DNA from: Fretibacterium sp.
Lineage (GTDB): Bacteria; Synergistota; Synergistia; Synergistales; Aminobacteriaceae
Length of the DNA: 6,252 nucleotides
Assembly (NCBI GenBank): GCA_016280565.1
Contig: JAEEGY010000113.1
Coordinates: forward strand, 1-6,252
Direction of reading: 5' to 3'
Shown: piece by piece, positions 1-5,796 of the stretch
Numbering within the stretch: position 1 is the first letter of the stretch
Layout: every line of letters starts with the position of its first letter
Notes under the pieces: generated by a model
Seen by the model: only the letters and a program-made list of their open reading frames with translations
The model's database searches: none
Told to the model about the DNA's origin: nothing
Translations under genes and position numbers: made by a program

Positions 1-1162
1 AGAACATCGTGTGGTCCAGGTGGAAATCTACGTAAATGGGCTGGTCGATCTTGACGGTCAGCCCGTTGGGCGCGATCATCCTCACCTGGATATTCCCGCT
101 GTATGCCTCGATGACCGATTTGTTGCCGATACTCTCATAGCTGTACACCTGATAGGGCCGGAAGCCGGGCCGGTCCTCAAAGGAGTATTTGACGTGCTGG
201 GGCCGGATGCCGATGTCCACCGCCCTGCCCTCGTAGGGGGCCAGTTTTTCCATGAGCGGGCCGGCCTCCGCAAGACGCCCCGCGTCTTGCTCCGACACAG
301 CCGACCGAGCCAACGCCGCACCGCTGTCGCGTTGCGTGAGCTGGCGCGTCTGGCCGTCCGGCGGCAAAACGAACTCCGAGCCCTCCGTCACCAGGGCAAA
401 GGTCTCGCCGCTCTTCTTCAGCACGCCGGACAGCAGGTTGATCTCCGGGTCGCCCATGAGCTGCGCCACGAACTCGTTGCGGGCGAGGTAGTAGATGTCG
501 TCCGGGGTCCCCACCTGCACGATCTTCCCCTTGTTGACGATGGCGATGCGGTCACCCAGGGACATGGCCTCCATGAAGTCGTGCGTCACATAGATGCTGG
601 TGGTGCCAAAGTTGGCCTGCATCTCCTTCAGCTCGGTGCGCATTGCGTTGCGGAGCTTCGCGTCCAGGTGCGCCAGCGGCTCGTCCATCAAAAAGACGTT
701 GGGCGTGCGGACCAGGGCGCGGCCCATGGCCACACGTTGCTTTTGCCCGTTGGAGAGCTGGCTGGGAAGACGCTCCAGAAGGTTCTCCATCTTCATCATC
801 TTCGCGGCCGCCGTGACCCGCTCCCGGATGACCACTTCGTTCTCCCGGTAGAGCTTGCTCCTCAGGGGGGACGCCATGTTGTCATAGACCGTCATCTGCG
901 GGTACAGCGCGTAGTTCTCAAAGACCATGGCGACGTTGCGTTTTGCCGTCTCCACCAGGTTCATGACCTCGCCGTCGAATTTGACGACGCCCTCATCCGG
1001 CATGGCGATGCCGGCGATGCAGTTGAGGATCGTGGTCTTGCCGGCCCCCGCGGGTCCGAACAGGACGAAGAACTCCTTGTCCTTCACGTCCAGGCTGACG
1101 CCGTCCAGCGCTTTCACCCGGCCAAAGGTCTTGCTGACATTTTCAAGCGTTATCCTTGCCAT
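1..1162 (-). CDS. Sugar/polyol ABC transporter ATP-binding protein (MalK/UgpC type), 3' end cut by window
   Basis: This is the cytoplasmic ATPase that powers the import complex formed with the two upstream permeases. 387 codons are visible and no stop is reached. MalK-type proteins are usually 360-390 residues, so only a short C-terminal tail is missing. Seen in order: Walker A GPAGAGKT (about 36-43), Q-loop region VFENYALYP (80-88), signature LSNGQ (136-140), Walker B with DEP (160-162), D-loop HLDA, switch His194 in VTHD, and a C-terminal TOBE-type domain with GIRPQHV. Two positions are unusual: the Q-loop Gln is Glu82 and the signature has Asn in place of Gly138. A segment of roughly 25 residues (about 275-298) before the GIRP motif looks inserted and coincides with DNA palindromes. 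The ATG at 1162 lies 10 nt after the permease 2 stop, with a weak AGGT site overlapping that stop, so the genes are probably translationally coupled. Family certain; substrate not deducible from this protein. Confidence 0.95.
   Translation of the reverse strand, partial: MARITLENVSKTFGRVKALDGVSLDVKDKEFFVLFGPAGAGKTTILNCIAGIAMPDEGVVKFDGEVMNLVETAKRNVAMVFENYALYPQMTVYDNMASPLRSKLYRENEVVIRERVTAAAKMMKMENLLERLPSQLSNGQKQRVAMGRALVRTPNVFLMDEPLAHLDAKLRNAMRTELKEMQANFGTTSIYVTHDFMEAMSLGDRIAIVNKGKIVQVGTPDDIYYLARNEFVAQLMGDPEINLLSGVLKKSGETFALVTEGSEFVLPPDGQTRQLTQRDSGAALARSAVSEQDAGRLAEAGPLMEKLAPYEGRAVDIGIRPQHVKYSFEDRPGFRPYQVYSYESIGNKSVIEAYSGNIQVRMIAPNGLTVKIDQPIYVDFHLDHTMF
270..334. repeat. GC-rich palindrome cluster inside the ATPase gene
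   Basis: A perfect 9-bp inverted repeat GCAAGACGC / GCGTCTTGC (270-278 and 282-290) has a 3-nt loop. It is followed after 2 nt by a second, weaker fold: CGAC (293-296) with GTCG (326-329), continued by AGC (299-301) with GCT (323-325) after a 2-nt bulge. CAACGC (311-316) can alternatively pair with GCGTTG (329-334). The cluster encodes residues 277-298 of the ATPase, a low-complexity stretch between the start of the TOBE region and the conserved GIRP motif. The position and structure suggest a palindromic element sitting in frame, but no second identical copy is present to prove it. Confidence 0.5.
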
Positions 1163-1172
1163 AGCGGGTCAC

Positions 1173-2057
1173 CTATCCCTTCACCGCGCCGAAGCTGAGG
1201 CCGCGCACAAGGTGTTTCTGGATGCAGAGCGCGAAGATGATCGCGGGCAACGCCGACACCGTGGCCGCCACCGCCAGCTGCCCGTAATGGGCCGTGTCGG
1301 TGCCCAGGAACTTCGTGATGGCCACCGTGATGGGCTGGATCTTGGAGCCCGCCAGCAGCAGCGGGAACGTGAAGGTGTTCCACGCGAAGATGAACGCCAA
1401 AAGCGCCGCGGACACCAGGCCCGGCTTGATGAGCGGCAGCAGCATCTTGAAGAAGATCTGATACCACGAATAGCCGTCCACCTGGGCCGCGTGCTCGATC
1501 TCCACGGAGATATCCTCAAAGTAGCCCCTCACCACCCAGATGAGCAGCGGCATGGAGATGAGCTGATAGACCCAGATCAGGCCAAAGTACGTGTCGTACA
1601 GGTGGAGCGTCTGGTAGATCATGAACAGCGGGAGCACCACCAGGATCTCCGGCGCAAACTTGAAGGAGAGTATCTGGAAGGCGATGTCCTCCTTCTTCTT
1701 GAAGTCGTAGCGCGCCAGGGCATAGGCCGCCGGGACACCGGCGATGACGGAAATGACCACCGCGCCCCCCGCGACGATCAGGCTGTCCAGGAGGTACTTG
1801 AAATAGTCCGTCTTCAGGAGGACCTCCGTGTAGTTGGAGAGCGTCGGCGTAAAGGCGAAGGTCGTGGTGTACATCTGTGTGTCCGACTTGATGGACAGGA
1901 TCACCATCCACAGCAGCGGGAACAGGGCAAAGACCGCGTAGATCAGCAGGAGCCCGTTCTGCGTGATGGACAAAAGGCGCTTGGTCGCTCGCAAGTGGGC
2001 GCATCCTGCGCCGCCCGCGACACTAAGGCTTCCTTGCCTGTCGGAACCTTTATTCAT
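1173..2057 (-). CDS. Carbohydrate ABC transporter permease 2 (MalG type)
   Basis: This is an inner-membrane subunit of a CUT1-class importer, 294 residues. About six hydrophobic segments are visible (roughly 34-56, 88-113, 127-148, 158-176, 213-236, 260-282). The EAA coupling loop, which contacts the ATPase, is at 188-208 (E188, A189-A190 region, D194-G195, L207-P208). The C terminus VRGLSFGAVKG is typical of MalG-like proteins. The start chosen is the ATG at 2057, which has GGGAGGG 6 nt upstream in the gap after permease 1; an in-frame ATG at 2159 lies inside permease 1 and lacks this support. The cytoplasmic N-terminus is unusually long: residues 4-25, rich in Gly, Ala, Ser and Arg, precede the normal-looking KRLLSITQNG lead into the first membrane helix, and are encoded by a palindrome cluster. 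It forms a heterodimer with permease 1; the gap between them is 17 nt. Confidence 0.95.
   Translation of the reverse strand: MNKGSDRQGSLSVAGGAGCAHLRATKRLLSITQNGLLLIYAVFALFPLLWMVILSIKSDTQMYTTTFAFTPTLSNYTEVLLKTDYFKYLLDSLIVAGGAVVISVIAGVPAAYALARYDFKKKEDIAFQILSFKFAPEILVVLPLFMIYQTLHLYDTYFGLIWVYQLISMPLLIWVVRGYFEDISVEIEHAAQVDGYSWYQIFFKMLLPLIKPGLVSAALLAFIFAWNTFTFPLLLAGSKIQPITVAITKFLGTDTAHYGQLAVAATVSALPAIIFALCIQKHLVRGLSFGAVKG
1984..2043. repeat. GC-rich palindrome cluster at the 5' end of permease 2
   Basis: The core hairpin is GGCGCA (1998-2003), a 3-nt loop TCC, and TGCGCC (2007-2012). It is enclosed by outer arms GTCGC (1984-1988) and GCGAC (2017-2021). An adjoining, partly overlapping fold pairs CGAC (2018-2021) with GTCG (2040-2043) and AGGC (2026-2029) with GCCT (2036-2039). 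The whole cluster lies in frame and encodes residues 5-25 of the permease, an atypical N-terminal extension. It could be a small palindromic repeat element inserted in a tolerant site, or a translational control structure near the start codon. It is not a terminator because it lacks a T-tract and is within the gene. Confidence 0.55.
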
Positions 2058-2063
2058 TTTCGT

Positions 2064-2070
2064 CCCTCCC
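2064..2070 (-). promoter_or_regulatory. Ribosome binding site of permease 2
   Basis: GGGAGGG on the minus strand sits 6 nt before the ATG at 2057, inside the 17-nt gap after the permease 1 stop. It decides the start in favour of the internal ATG rather than the upstream in-frame ATG at 2159. Confidence 0.8.
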
Positions 2071-2074
2071 TTGA

Positions 2075-2998
2075 TCAGCTTTCGAGGCCCGAGGCCTGTC
2101 TCTGGGCGGCTCTCTGCTTCTTGACGATGAACTTGGCCGCGAAGAAGACGATGAGCCACAGCACCAGGATATACGGAAGCGACTGCGCTATTCTCTGGAA
2201 CTTGAAGCCCGTCTGGTATGAGGTCAGCGAGAGGTTCATGAGGGTGTCTCCGGGGCCGCCTTTGGTGAGGCCAAAGATGATGGCGTACTCCTGAAGCGCG
2301 GCCATCAGACGGAACAACAGGGCGATATAAAGGCTGGGTTTCAGCATGGGGAGCGTCAGGTTGACGAAGTTGAACCAGGCGCTTCCCCCGTCTATCCTGG
2401 CGGACTCAAAGGGGGATTTCGGAAGGGACTGAAGGCCCGCCAGCACAAGGAGCATGACGAAGGACGTGTTGACCCACAGGTCGATCATCACCACGGTCAT
2501 CATGGCGGTGGCGGGGGCGGCGGCCCAGGGGAAGTTATACACGCCAAAGAGGTTCAGAAATTTCTCGACGATCCCCACGGAGCTGTTCAGCATGAGCTGC
2601 CAGACGATGGTCGCCGTGATGGGGGCGATCATCAGCGGGAAGATCAGGGCCACCCGCAGGAACTTCGAGAACCAGTTATTCAGACTATTGAGCAGCATGG
2701 CGATGCAGACGCCAAGGACCATCTCCGCCACCGTACTGAAGAAGGCGTATTGGACCGTCACCCACAGCGCGTGCCAGAACTCCCTTGAGCTCAGGATTCG
2801 GCTCCAGTTCTGGAAGGCGACGAAGGTGAACGAGGGACGCCGGAAAGAGTAGTTCGTCAATGAAAGAAAGATCGCCATGATGAACGGGATCATGATGCCG
2901 ATCGTGATGATCAGCGCCGGCGCGACAATCAGGTATGGGCGGACCCGGGTCTTGAACGGCAGTTTGTTCAGGTCGAGAGTCTCTCCGGTTTCAGACAT
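2075..2998 (-). CDS. Carbohydrate ABC transporter permease 1 (MalF/UgpA type)
   Basis: This is the second inner-membrane subunit of the importer, 307 residues. It has about six hydrophobic segments (approximately 21-45, 76-102, 113-135, 160-187, 219-243, 270-292). The EAA loop at 198-217 reads ESARIDGG followed by a conserved LP (L216-P217). The TKGGPGDT motif near 245-252 is typical of the MalF/UgpA side of CUT1 permease pairs. The start is the ATG at 2998, with AGGAGG 7 nt upstream. The longer reading from an ATG at 3052 would start inside the intercistronic hairpin and is rejected. The gene follows the binding-protein gene after a 96-nt gap containing a strong hairpin, so its expression probably depends on read-through from the operon promoter. 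Family assignment is firm; the transported compound is inferred only from the neighbouring dehydrogenase. Confidence 0.95.
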   Translation of the reverse strand: MSETGETLDLNKLPFKTRVRPYLIVAPALIITIGIMIPFIMAIFLSLTNYSFRRPSFTFVAFQNWSRILSSREFWHALWVTVQYAFFSTVAEMVLGVCIAMLLNSLNNWFSKFLRVALIFPLMIAPITATIVWQLMLNSSVGIVEKFLNLFGVYNFPWAAAPATAMMTVVMIDLWVNTSFVMLLVLAGLQSLPKSPFESARIDGGSAWFNFVNLTLPMLKPSLYIALLFRLMAALQEYAIIFGLTKGGPGDTLMNLSLTSYQTGFKFQRIAQSLPYILVLWLIVFFAAKFIVKKQRAAQRQASGLES

Positions 2999-3005
2999 AC
3001 TGATT

Positions 3006-3011
3006 CCTCCT
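3006..3011 (-). promoter_or_regulatory. Ribosome binding site of permease 1
   Basis: A perfect AGGAGG on the minus strand lies 7 nt before the ATG at 2998 and just after the T-rich tail of the intercistronic hairpin. It supports this start over the one at 3052. Confidence 0.85.
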
Positions 3012-3017
3012 GACTTT

Positions 3018-3057
3018 AAAGAAAAGCATTGAGGGGCGGGATAACCCCTCAATGCTT
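3018..3057 (-). terminator. Intercistronic hairpin with T-rich tail (partial terminator or mRNA stabiliser)
   Basis: A perfect 13-bp stem (3024-3036 with 3045-3057) encloses an 8-nt loop. Read on the minus strand, the stem ends in TT and is followed by TTCTTT, giving a TTTTCTTT tail at 3018-3025. This is the form of a rho-independent terminator. It stands between the binding-protein stop and the permease 1 ribosome binding site. Because the transporter genes downstream have no visible promoter, it most likely causes partial termination or protects the 3' end of the upstream mRNA, which raises receptor over permease expression. This arrangement is well known in binding-protein-dependent operons such as malE-malF. 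The plus-strand flank lacks a T-tract, so no plus-strand role is supported. Confidence 0.85.
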
Positions 3058-3094
3058 ATGGGCTCCCTGTTAAGGGTTTACATTTGAAACGAGG

Positions 3095-4453
3095 TTACTT
3101 CACTTCGAGGTCGGAGACCAGGTCGGTGAGCCGCTCGGCCAGCTGCTTCATCGCTTCCTCGGTGGAAGCGTACTTGTTGGTGACCACAAGGTCCTGAAGG
3201 ACCTCGGCCCACATCGTGGTGGTCTCGAAGAAGTACGGCTGCGGCGTGAAGAAGATGCTGGCGTTGGCGGAGACCTCCGCGAAGGTCTGGAGGTAGCCCT
3301 CAGCCTCACCCACGATGTCCTTATACGCCTTGCTGTTCATGACGGACTGGCGCGGCGTGTCGGTGCAGGCGCCCTCGGTGCCGGAGTACAGCATGAACTC
3401 GGGGGTGGTGAAGTACTGGAGGAAGTACCATGCGGCGTCCTTGTTCTTGGAGTAGGCGTTCATGCCCATGGCCCACGTCCAGAGGTTGGAGCGCTGCACT
3501 GTGATGCCCTCGGGCAGAGGAATGCCGCTGAACGCGAGGTTGCCCGCCTCGGCGGACGCGCCCTTGACGTTCTGCGTGTAGCCGCCGCGGTCCGCGTCCC
3601 ACATCATGGCCGCTTTGCCCGCGCCCAGGTCCGCGCCGCACAGCTCCCAGCCGTAGGTGGACCACTGAGGAGCGCCGCCCGCCTTGATCAGCTTGACCCA
3701 GTAATCGGTCATGGCGATGGCTTCTTTGGAGTCCAGCTTGCAGACCAGCTTGCCGTTCTCGATCTCAAAGTCCTTCCCGCCCCAGGTGGCGAACAGGGAC
3801 ATATACGCCGGGTGGATGGTGCCCCAGTCACGGGTGCCGCGGACGGCCAGACCGTAGGTGCCGCTGCCCGCGTGCTCCTTCAGGGCGACGGAAACGTCAT
3901 ACAGCTCCTTCGTGGTCTTCGGCGCCTTCAGGCCCTTCGCCTCAAAGATCTTCTTGTTGTAGGTCAGGGTGTTGATCTCCCAGCCCATGGGCAGAGCCCA
4001 CAGCTTGCCGATGCCCACCGCGTGCCCCGGAACGAGGTCCCAGCGCAGGGCGTTGATGATGCCGGGGATGAAGTCGTCATACTTGTAGGCCGCGGAGGTC
4101 TTGTTGCTGTCCTTGATGTAGGGGTCCAAGTCCTCCATGTAGCCCGCGGGGGCGTACTCCCAGGTCTGATATGCGCCGGTCATGAAGATGTCCGGGTCGC
4201 CCGTGCGGCTGCTGAGGGCGGTGTTCAGCTTGTCGAAGTAGTTGGTCTCCGGCGTGGTGGAATACACGACCTTGATGCCGGTCAGCTTCTCAAAGTCCGC
4301 CAGTTTCGCAATGATTGCCTGGGCATAGGTGTGCTCGTTGAACATGACGTTCAGCGTGGTGCCCTCATACGCTCTCCAGTTGATCTCCGCCGAAGCGACT
4401 CCCACCAGCGCGGTGGCCAGCACGGCAACAGCCAGCAAAAACTTTTTACTCAT
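3095..4453 (-). CDS. Extracellular solute-binding protein, family 1 (periplasmic sugar/polyol receptor)
   Basis: This is the receptor that captures substrate and delivers it to the permeases; 452 residues, normal for CUT1 receptors. The N-terminus has a type I signal peptide: SKK, a hydrophobic core, and the AxA-type site ASA with cleavage expected after Ala22. There is no lipobox Cys, so the protein should be free in a periplasm. Family features include the LNVMF strand at 34-38, ALPMGWEINTLTYNKKIF at 153-170 followed by the G-x-x-x-PKT-TKEL region, GAGKAAMMWD at 277-286, and AWYFLQYFTTPE at 341-352. Many Trp and Tyr residues fit carbohydrate stacking in the cleft. The start ATG at 4453 has AAGGAGG 9 nt upstream. 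It lies 41 nt after the dehydrogenase stop with no terminator between them, so the two are cotranscribed. The ligand is unknown; a sugar alcohol is suggested by context only. Confidence 0.95.
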   Translation of the reverse strand: MSKKFLLAVAVLATALVGVASAEINWRAYEGTTLNVMFNEHTYAQAIIAKLADFEKLTGIKVVYSTTPETNYFDKLNTALSSRTGDPDIFMTGAYQTWEYAPAGYMEDLDPYIKDSNKTSAAYKYDDFIPGIINALRWDLVPGHAVGIGKLWALPMGWEINTLTYNKKIFEAKGLKAPKTTKELYDVSVALKEHAGSGTYGLAVRGTRDWGTIHPAYMSLFATWGGKDFEIENGKLVCKLDSKEAIAMTDYWVKLIKAGGAPQWSTYGWELCGADLGAGKAAMMWDADRGGYTQNVKGASAEAGNLAFSGIPLPEGITVQRSNLWTWAMGMNAYSKNKDAAWYFLQYFTTPEFMLYSGTEGACTDTPRQSVMNSKAYKDIVGEAEGYLQTFAEVSANASIFFTPQPYFFETTTMWAEVLQDLVVTNKYASTEEAMKQLAERLTDLVSDLEVK

Positions 4454-4494
4454 TCTCCTCTTCCTCCTTAAGTATAGATAATTGATAAAAGGGC

Positions 4495-5583
4495 TTAATC
4501 AAACTTGAAGCCAACCTTGAGGTCTCCGCACCCGCCGGCGGCGAGCTCGTAGGCCTTCTCCCACTCCTCCAGCTTGAACAGGTGGGTCACGACGCCGTCC
4601 GTCTTGATCTTGCCATTCGCCATGTTCTCGATGACGAACGGGTAGGCATAGGGGCTGAGGTGGGAGCCAAGAAGATTGAGCTCCTTCCCGTCCCCGATGA
4701 CGGACCAGTCCACCGTGGTCTCCTGTCCAAAAACGCTGAACTCGATAAAGGTCCCCATCTTGCGGATGAGCTTCAGCCCCTGGATGACGCTGGAAGGATG
4801 TCCCGTGGCCTCGATGTAGATGTCGCATCCATAGCCCTCCGTCAGAGCCTTGATCTCCTTCTCCACGTCGCATTTTCCGGGGTTGAACGTCAGGTCCGCG
4901 CCAAACGCCTTCGCCCTCTCAAGCCGCGCATCCACCATGTCCAGAGCGATGAGACACTTTGGATTCTTCATCCTGGCGTAGGTGATCATCCCAAGGCCCA
5001 GCGTCCCCGCGCCGGCGATGACCAGCACGTCCTCGTTGGTGACCGACGCGCGGTCCACGGCGTGTTTGGAGCAGGAGAAGGGCTCGATCAGCAGCGCCTT
5101 CTCAAAGGCCAGATCCGACGGCACCTTGTGGACGACGCAGTTCTTGGTGTAGCGGACGTACTCGGCCATGCCGCCGTTGGTGTAGGACATATAGCCCAGC
5201 ATATCGTGGGGCTGGCACATCCAGTACCGTCCGCTCTTGCAGAACTTGCACTTCCCGCAGGGAACGATCTGATCCGCCGTCAGGCGCTCGCCCAGCTCAT
5301 AGCCCTCGACGTTCTCACCCAGCTGGACGACCCGGCCAAAGAACTCGTGCCCCGGGATGAAGGGCGGCTTCACCCACGCCGGCTGCACGTCGTCCCCCCA
5401 ATACCGGGCTGCCTTGTGGTAGCACTTGACATCCGAGGTGCAGATGCCGCAGCCTTCCGTCTTGATGATGATGTCGTCAGGGCCGCACTCCGGCGTTGGA
5501 TAAGCCGTTTCGAAGCGATAATCGTCCTTCGAGTAGGCCACCAACGCCTTCATGGTCTTTGGGATGCTTCCCCTTACTGCCAT
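4495..5583 (-). CDS. Zinc-dependent polyol dehydrogenase (MDR family, erythritol/L-threitol dehydrogenase-like)
   Basis: This is a cytoplasmic medium-chain dehydrogenase of 362 residues that should oxidise a secondary hydroxyl of a polyol, using NAD and zinc. Seen: catalytic-zinc ligands C48 (in CGICTSD) and H79-E80 (PGHE), and E167 in EPFSCSKHA. The structural-zinc set is C109, C112, C115 and C123. The Rossmann motif GAGTLG is at 191-196, and Asp215 ends the next strand, which favours NAD over NADP. From memory of the family, stretches such as CQPHD, EPFSCS, VDWSVIGDGKEL and YGCDIYIEATGH resemble erythritol/L-threitol dehydrogenases closely, so a tetritol or similar polyol is the best guess; sorbitol- or threonine-dehydrogenase function is less likely. 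The start at 5583 has AAGGAGG 9 nt upstream. It is the promoter-proximal gene of the operon, so it should be the most strongly expressed. Class is certain, substrate moderate to low. Confidence 0.9.
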   Translation of the reverse strand: MAVRGSIPKTMKALVAYSKDDYRFETAYPTPECGPDDIIIKTEGCGICTSDVKCYHKAARYWGDDVQPAWVKPPFIPGHEFFGRVVQLGENVEGYELGERLTADQIVPCGKCKFCKSGRYWMCQPHDMLGYMSYTNGGMAEYVRYTKNCVVHKVPSDLAFEKALLIEPFSCSKHAVDRASVTNEDVLVIAGAGTLGLGMITYARMKNPKCLIALDMVDARLERAKAFGADLTFNPGKCDVEKEIKALTEGYGCDIYIEATGHPSSVIQGLKLIRKMGTFIEFSVFGQETTVDWSVIGDGKELNLLGSHLSPYAYPFVIENMANGKIKTDGVVTHLFKLEEWEKAYELAAGGCGDLKVGFKFD

Positions 5584-5592
5584 ACTCCCATT

Positions 5593-5599
5593 CCTCCTT
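5593..5599 (-). promoter_or_regulatory. Ribosome binding site of the dehydrogenase
   Basis: AAGGAGG on the minus strand is 9 nt from the ATG at 5583. A nearer ATG at 5591 is only 1 nt from it and out of frame, and the in-frame Met11 codon at 5553 has no such site, so 5583 is the start. Confidence 0.85.
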
Positions 5600-5619
5600 C
5601 AGTTTTTTTGTTTATAAAG

Positions 5620-5636
5620 TGGTTTTACCAATCGGT
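5620..5636. promoter_or_regulatory. Candidate operator over the start of the dehydrogenase operon transcript
   Basis: Two overlapping inverted repeats lie here. TGGT-TTT-ACCA (5620-5630) has perfect 4-bp arms, and ACCAATCGGT (5627-5636) is a 10-bp palindrome with one mismatched pair. The block begins about 7 bp downstream of the -10 box at 5643-5648, around the expected transcription start, where a bound repressor would block initiation or early elongation. The ROK protein encoded next door is the natural candidate to bind it. The repeats are short, so this is a proposal. Confidence 0.45.
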
Positions 5637-5642
5637 TTTTAA

Positions 5643-5671
5643 ACTATACCTCCTCTCGCCTATTTTGTCAA
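5643..5671 (-). promoter_or_regulatory. Sigma-70 type promoter of the dehydrogenase-transporter operon
   Basis: On the minus strand a perfect -35 box TTGACA (5666-5671) is followed by a 17-bp spacer (5649-5665) and a -10 box TATAGT (5643-5648, 5 of 6 matches). The start of transcription is expected near 5636, giving a leader of about 50 nt before the dehydrogenase ATG. This is the only strong promoter seen for the five minus-strand genes. Such a near-consensus promoter implies repression control, or a high basal level. Confidence 0.85.
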
Positions 5672-5700
5672 ATCGCACATTGTCCACAGATGAGATGGCT

Positions 5701-5710
5701 TGAGTGCTCA
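5701..5710. promoter_or_regulatory. Short palindrome TGAG-TG-CTCA in the divergent region
   Basis: Perfect 4-bp arms surround a 2-bp centre. It lies 30 bp upstream of the -35 box of the minus-strand operon, between the two divergent promoters. It could be a secondary operator, but a repeat of this size can occur by chance. Confidence 0.25.
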
Positions 5711-5723
5711 TTTTATAAGTACA

Positions 5724-5733
5724 TTTTGCAAAA
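5724..5733. promoter_or_regulatory. Perfect palindrome TTTTGCAAAA near the regulator promoter
   Basis: This 10-bp perfect palindrome lies 27 bp upstream of the putative -10 box of the ROK gene. It could be an autoregulatory operator or activator site for the regulator. AT-rich palindromes of this kind suit several regulator families, so assignment to the ROK protein is a guess. Confidence 0.3.
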
Positions 5734-5756
5734 GCCCTTCCATTTTTAAGAAGACA

Positions 5757-5765
5757 TGATAGAAT
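5757..5765 (+). promoter_or_regulatory. Probable extended -10 promoter of the ROK regulator gene
   Basis: TGATAGAAT gives the extended -10 TGn element followed by TAGAAT (5760-5765, 5 of 6 matches). There is no good -35 box at the usual distance (CTTCCA, 3 of 6), which fits an extended -10 promoter. Transcription would start near 5772, about 25 nt before the ATG at 5797. A modest promoter is normal for a regulator. Confidence 0.5.
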
Positions 5766-5796
5766 AAGTTAATAATTTTCTGAAGGGGGCGGGCGT

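Noticed and set aside
11..1198. 395-codon plus-strand open frame opposite the ATPase
   Set aside because: Its translation is rich in His, Arg, Val and Leu with no domain, and it lies wholly antisense to a clear ABC ATPase. Long antisense frames are expected from GC-rich codon bias.
2084..2097. Tandem GAGGCCC / GAGGCCT near the end of permease 1
   Set aside because: Only two 7-bp units in GC-rich coding DNA; no sign of a real repeat.
2058..2159. Upstream in-frame start at 2159 for permease 2
   Set aside because: It overlaps permease 1 by more than 80 nt and adds a tail unlike permeases; the site GGGAGGG supports 2057.
927..2294. 455-codon plus-strand open frame across ATPase, permease 2 and permease 1
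   Set aside because: It spans three well-supported antisense genes, has no family features, and is rich in charged low-complexity sequence typical of a shadow frame.
2999..3052. Upstream in-frame start at 3052 for permease 1
   Set aside because: It would put the first codons inside the terminator-like hairpin and ignore the AGGAGG placed 7 nt before 2998.
3065..3076. CCCT-GTTA-AGGG small hairpin after the binding-protein stop
   Set aside because: A 4-bp stem is too weak to call; the adjacent 13-bp hairpin explains the spacer.
3812..4471. 219-codon plus-strand open frame opposite the binding protein
   Set aside because: It is a shadow of the solute-binding protein gene; composition is biased and there is no plausible ribosome site.
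4582..5703. 373-codon plus-strand open frame opposite the dehydrogenase
   Set aside because: It is antisense to a complete MDR dehydrogenase with all zinc ligands and runs into the promoter region; no recognisable protein.
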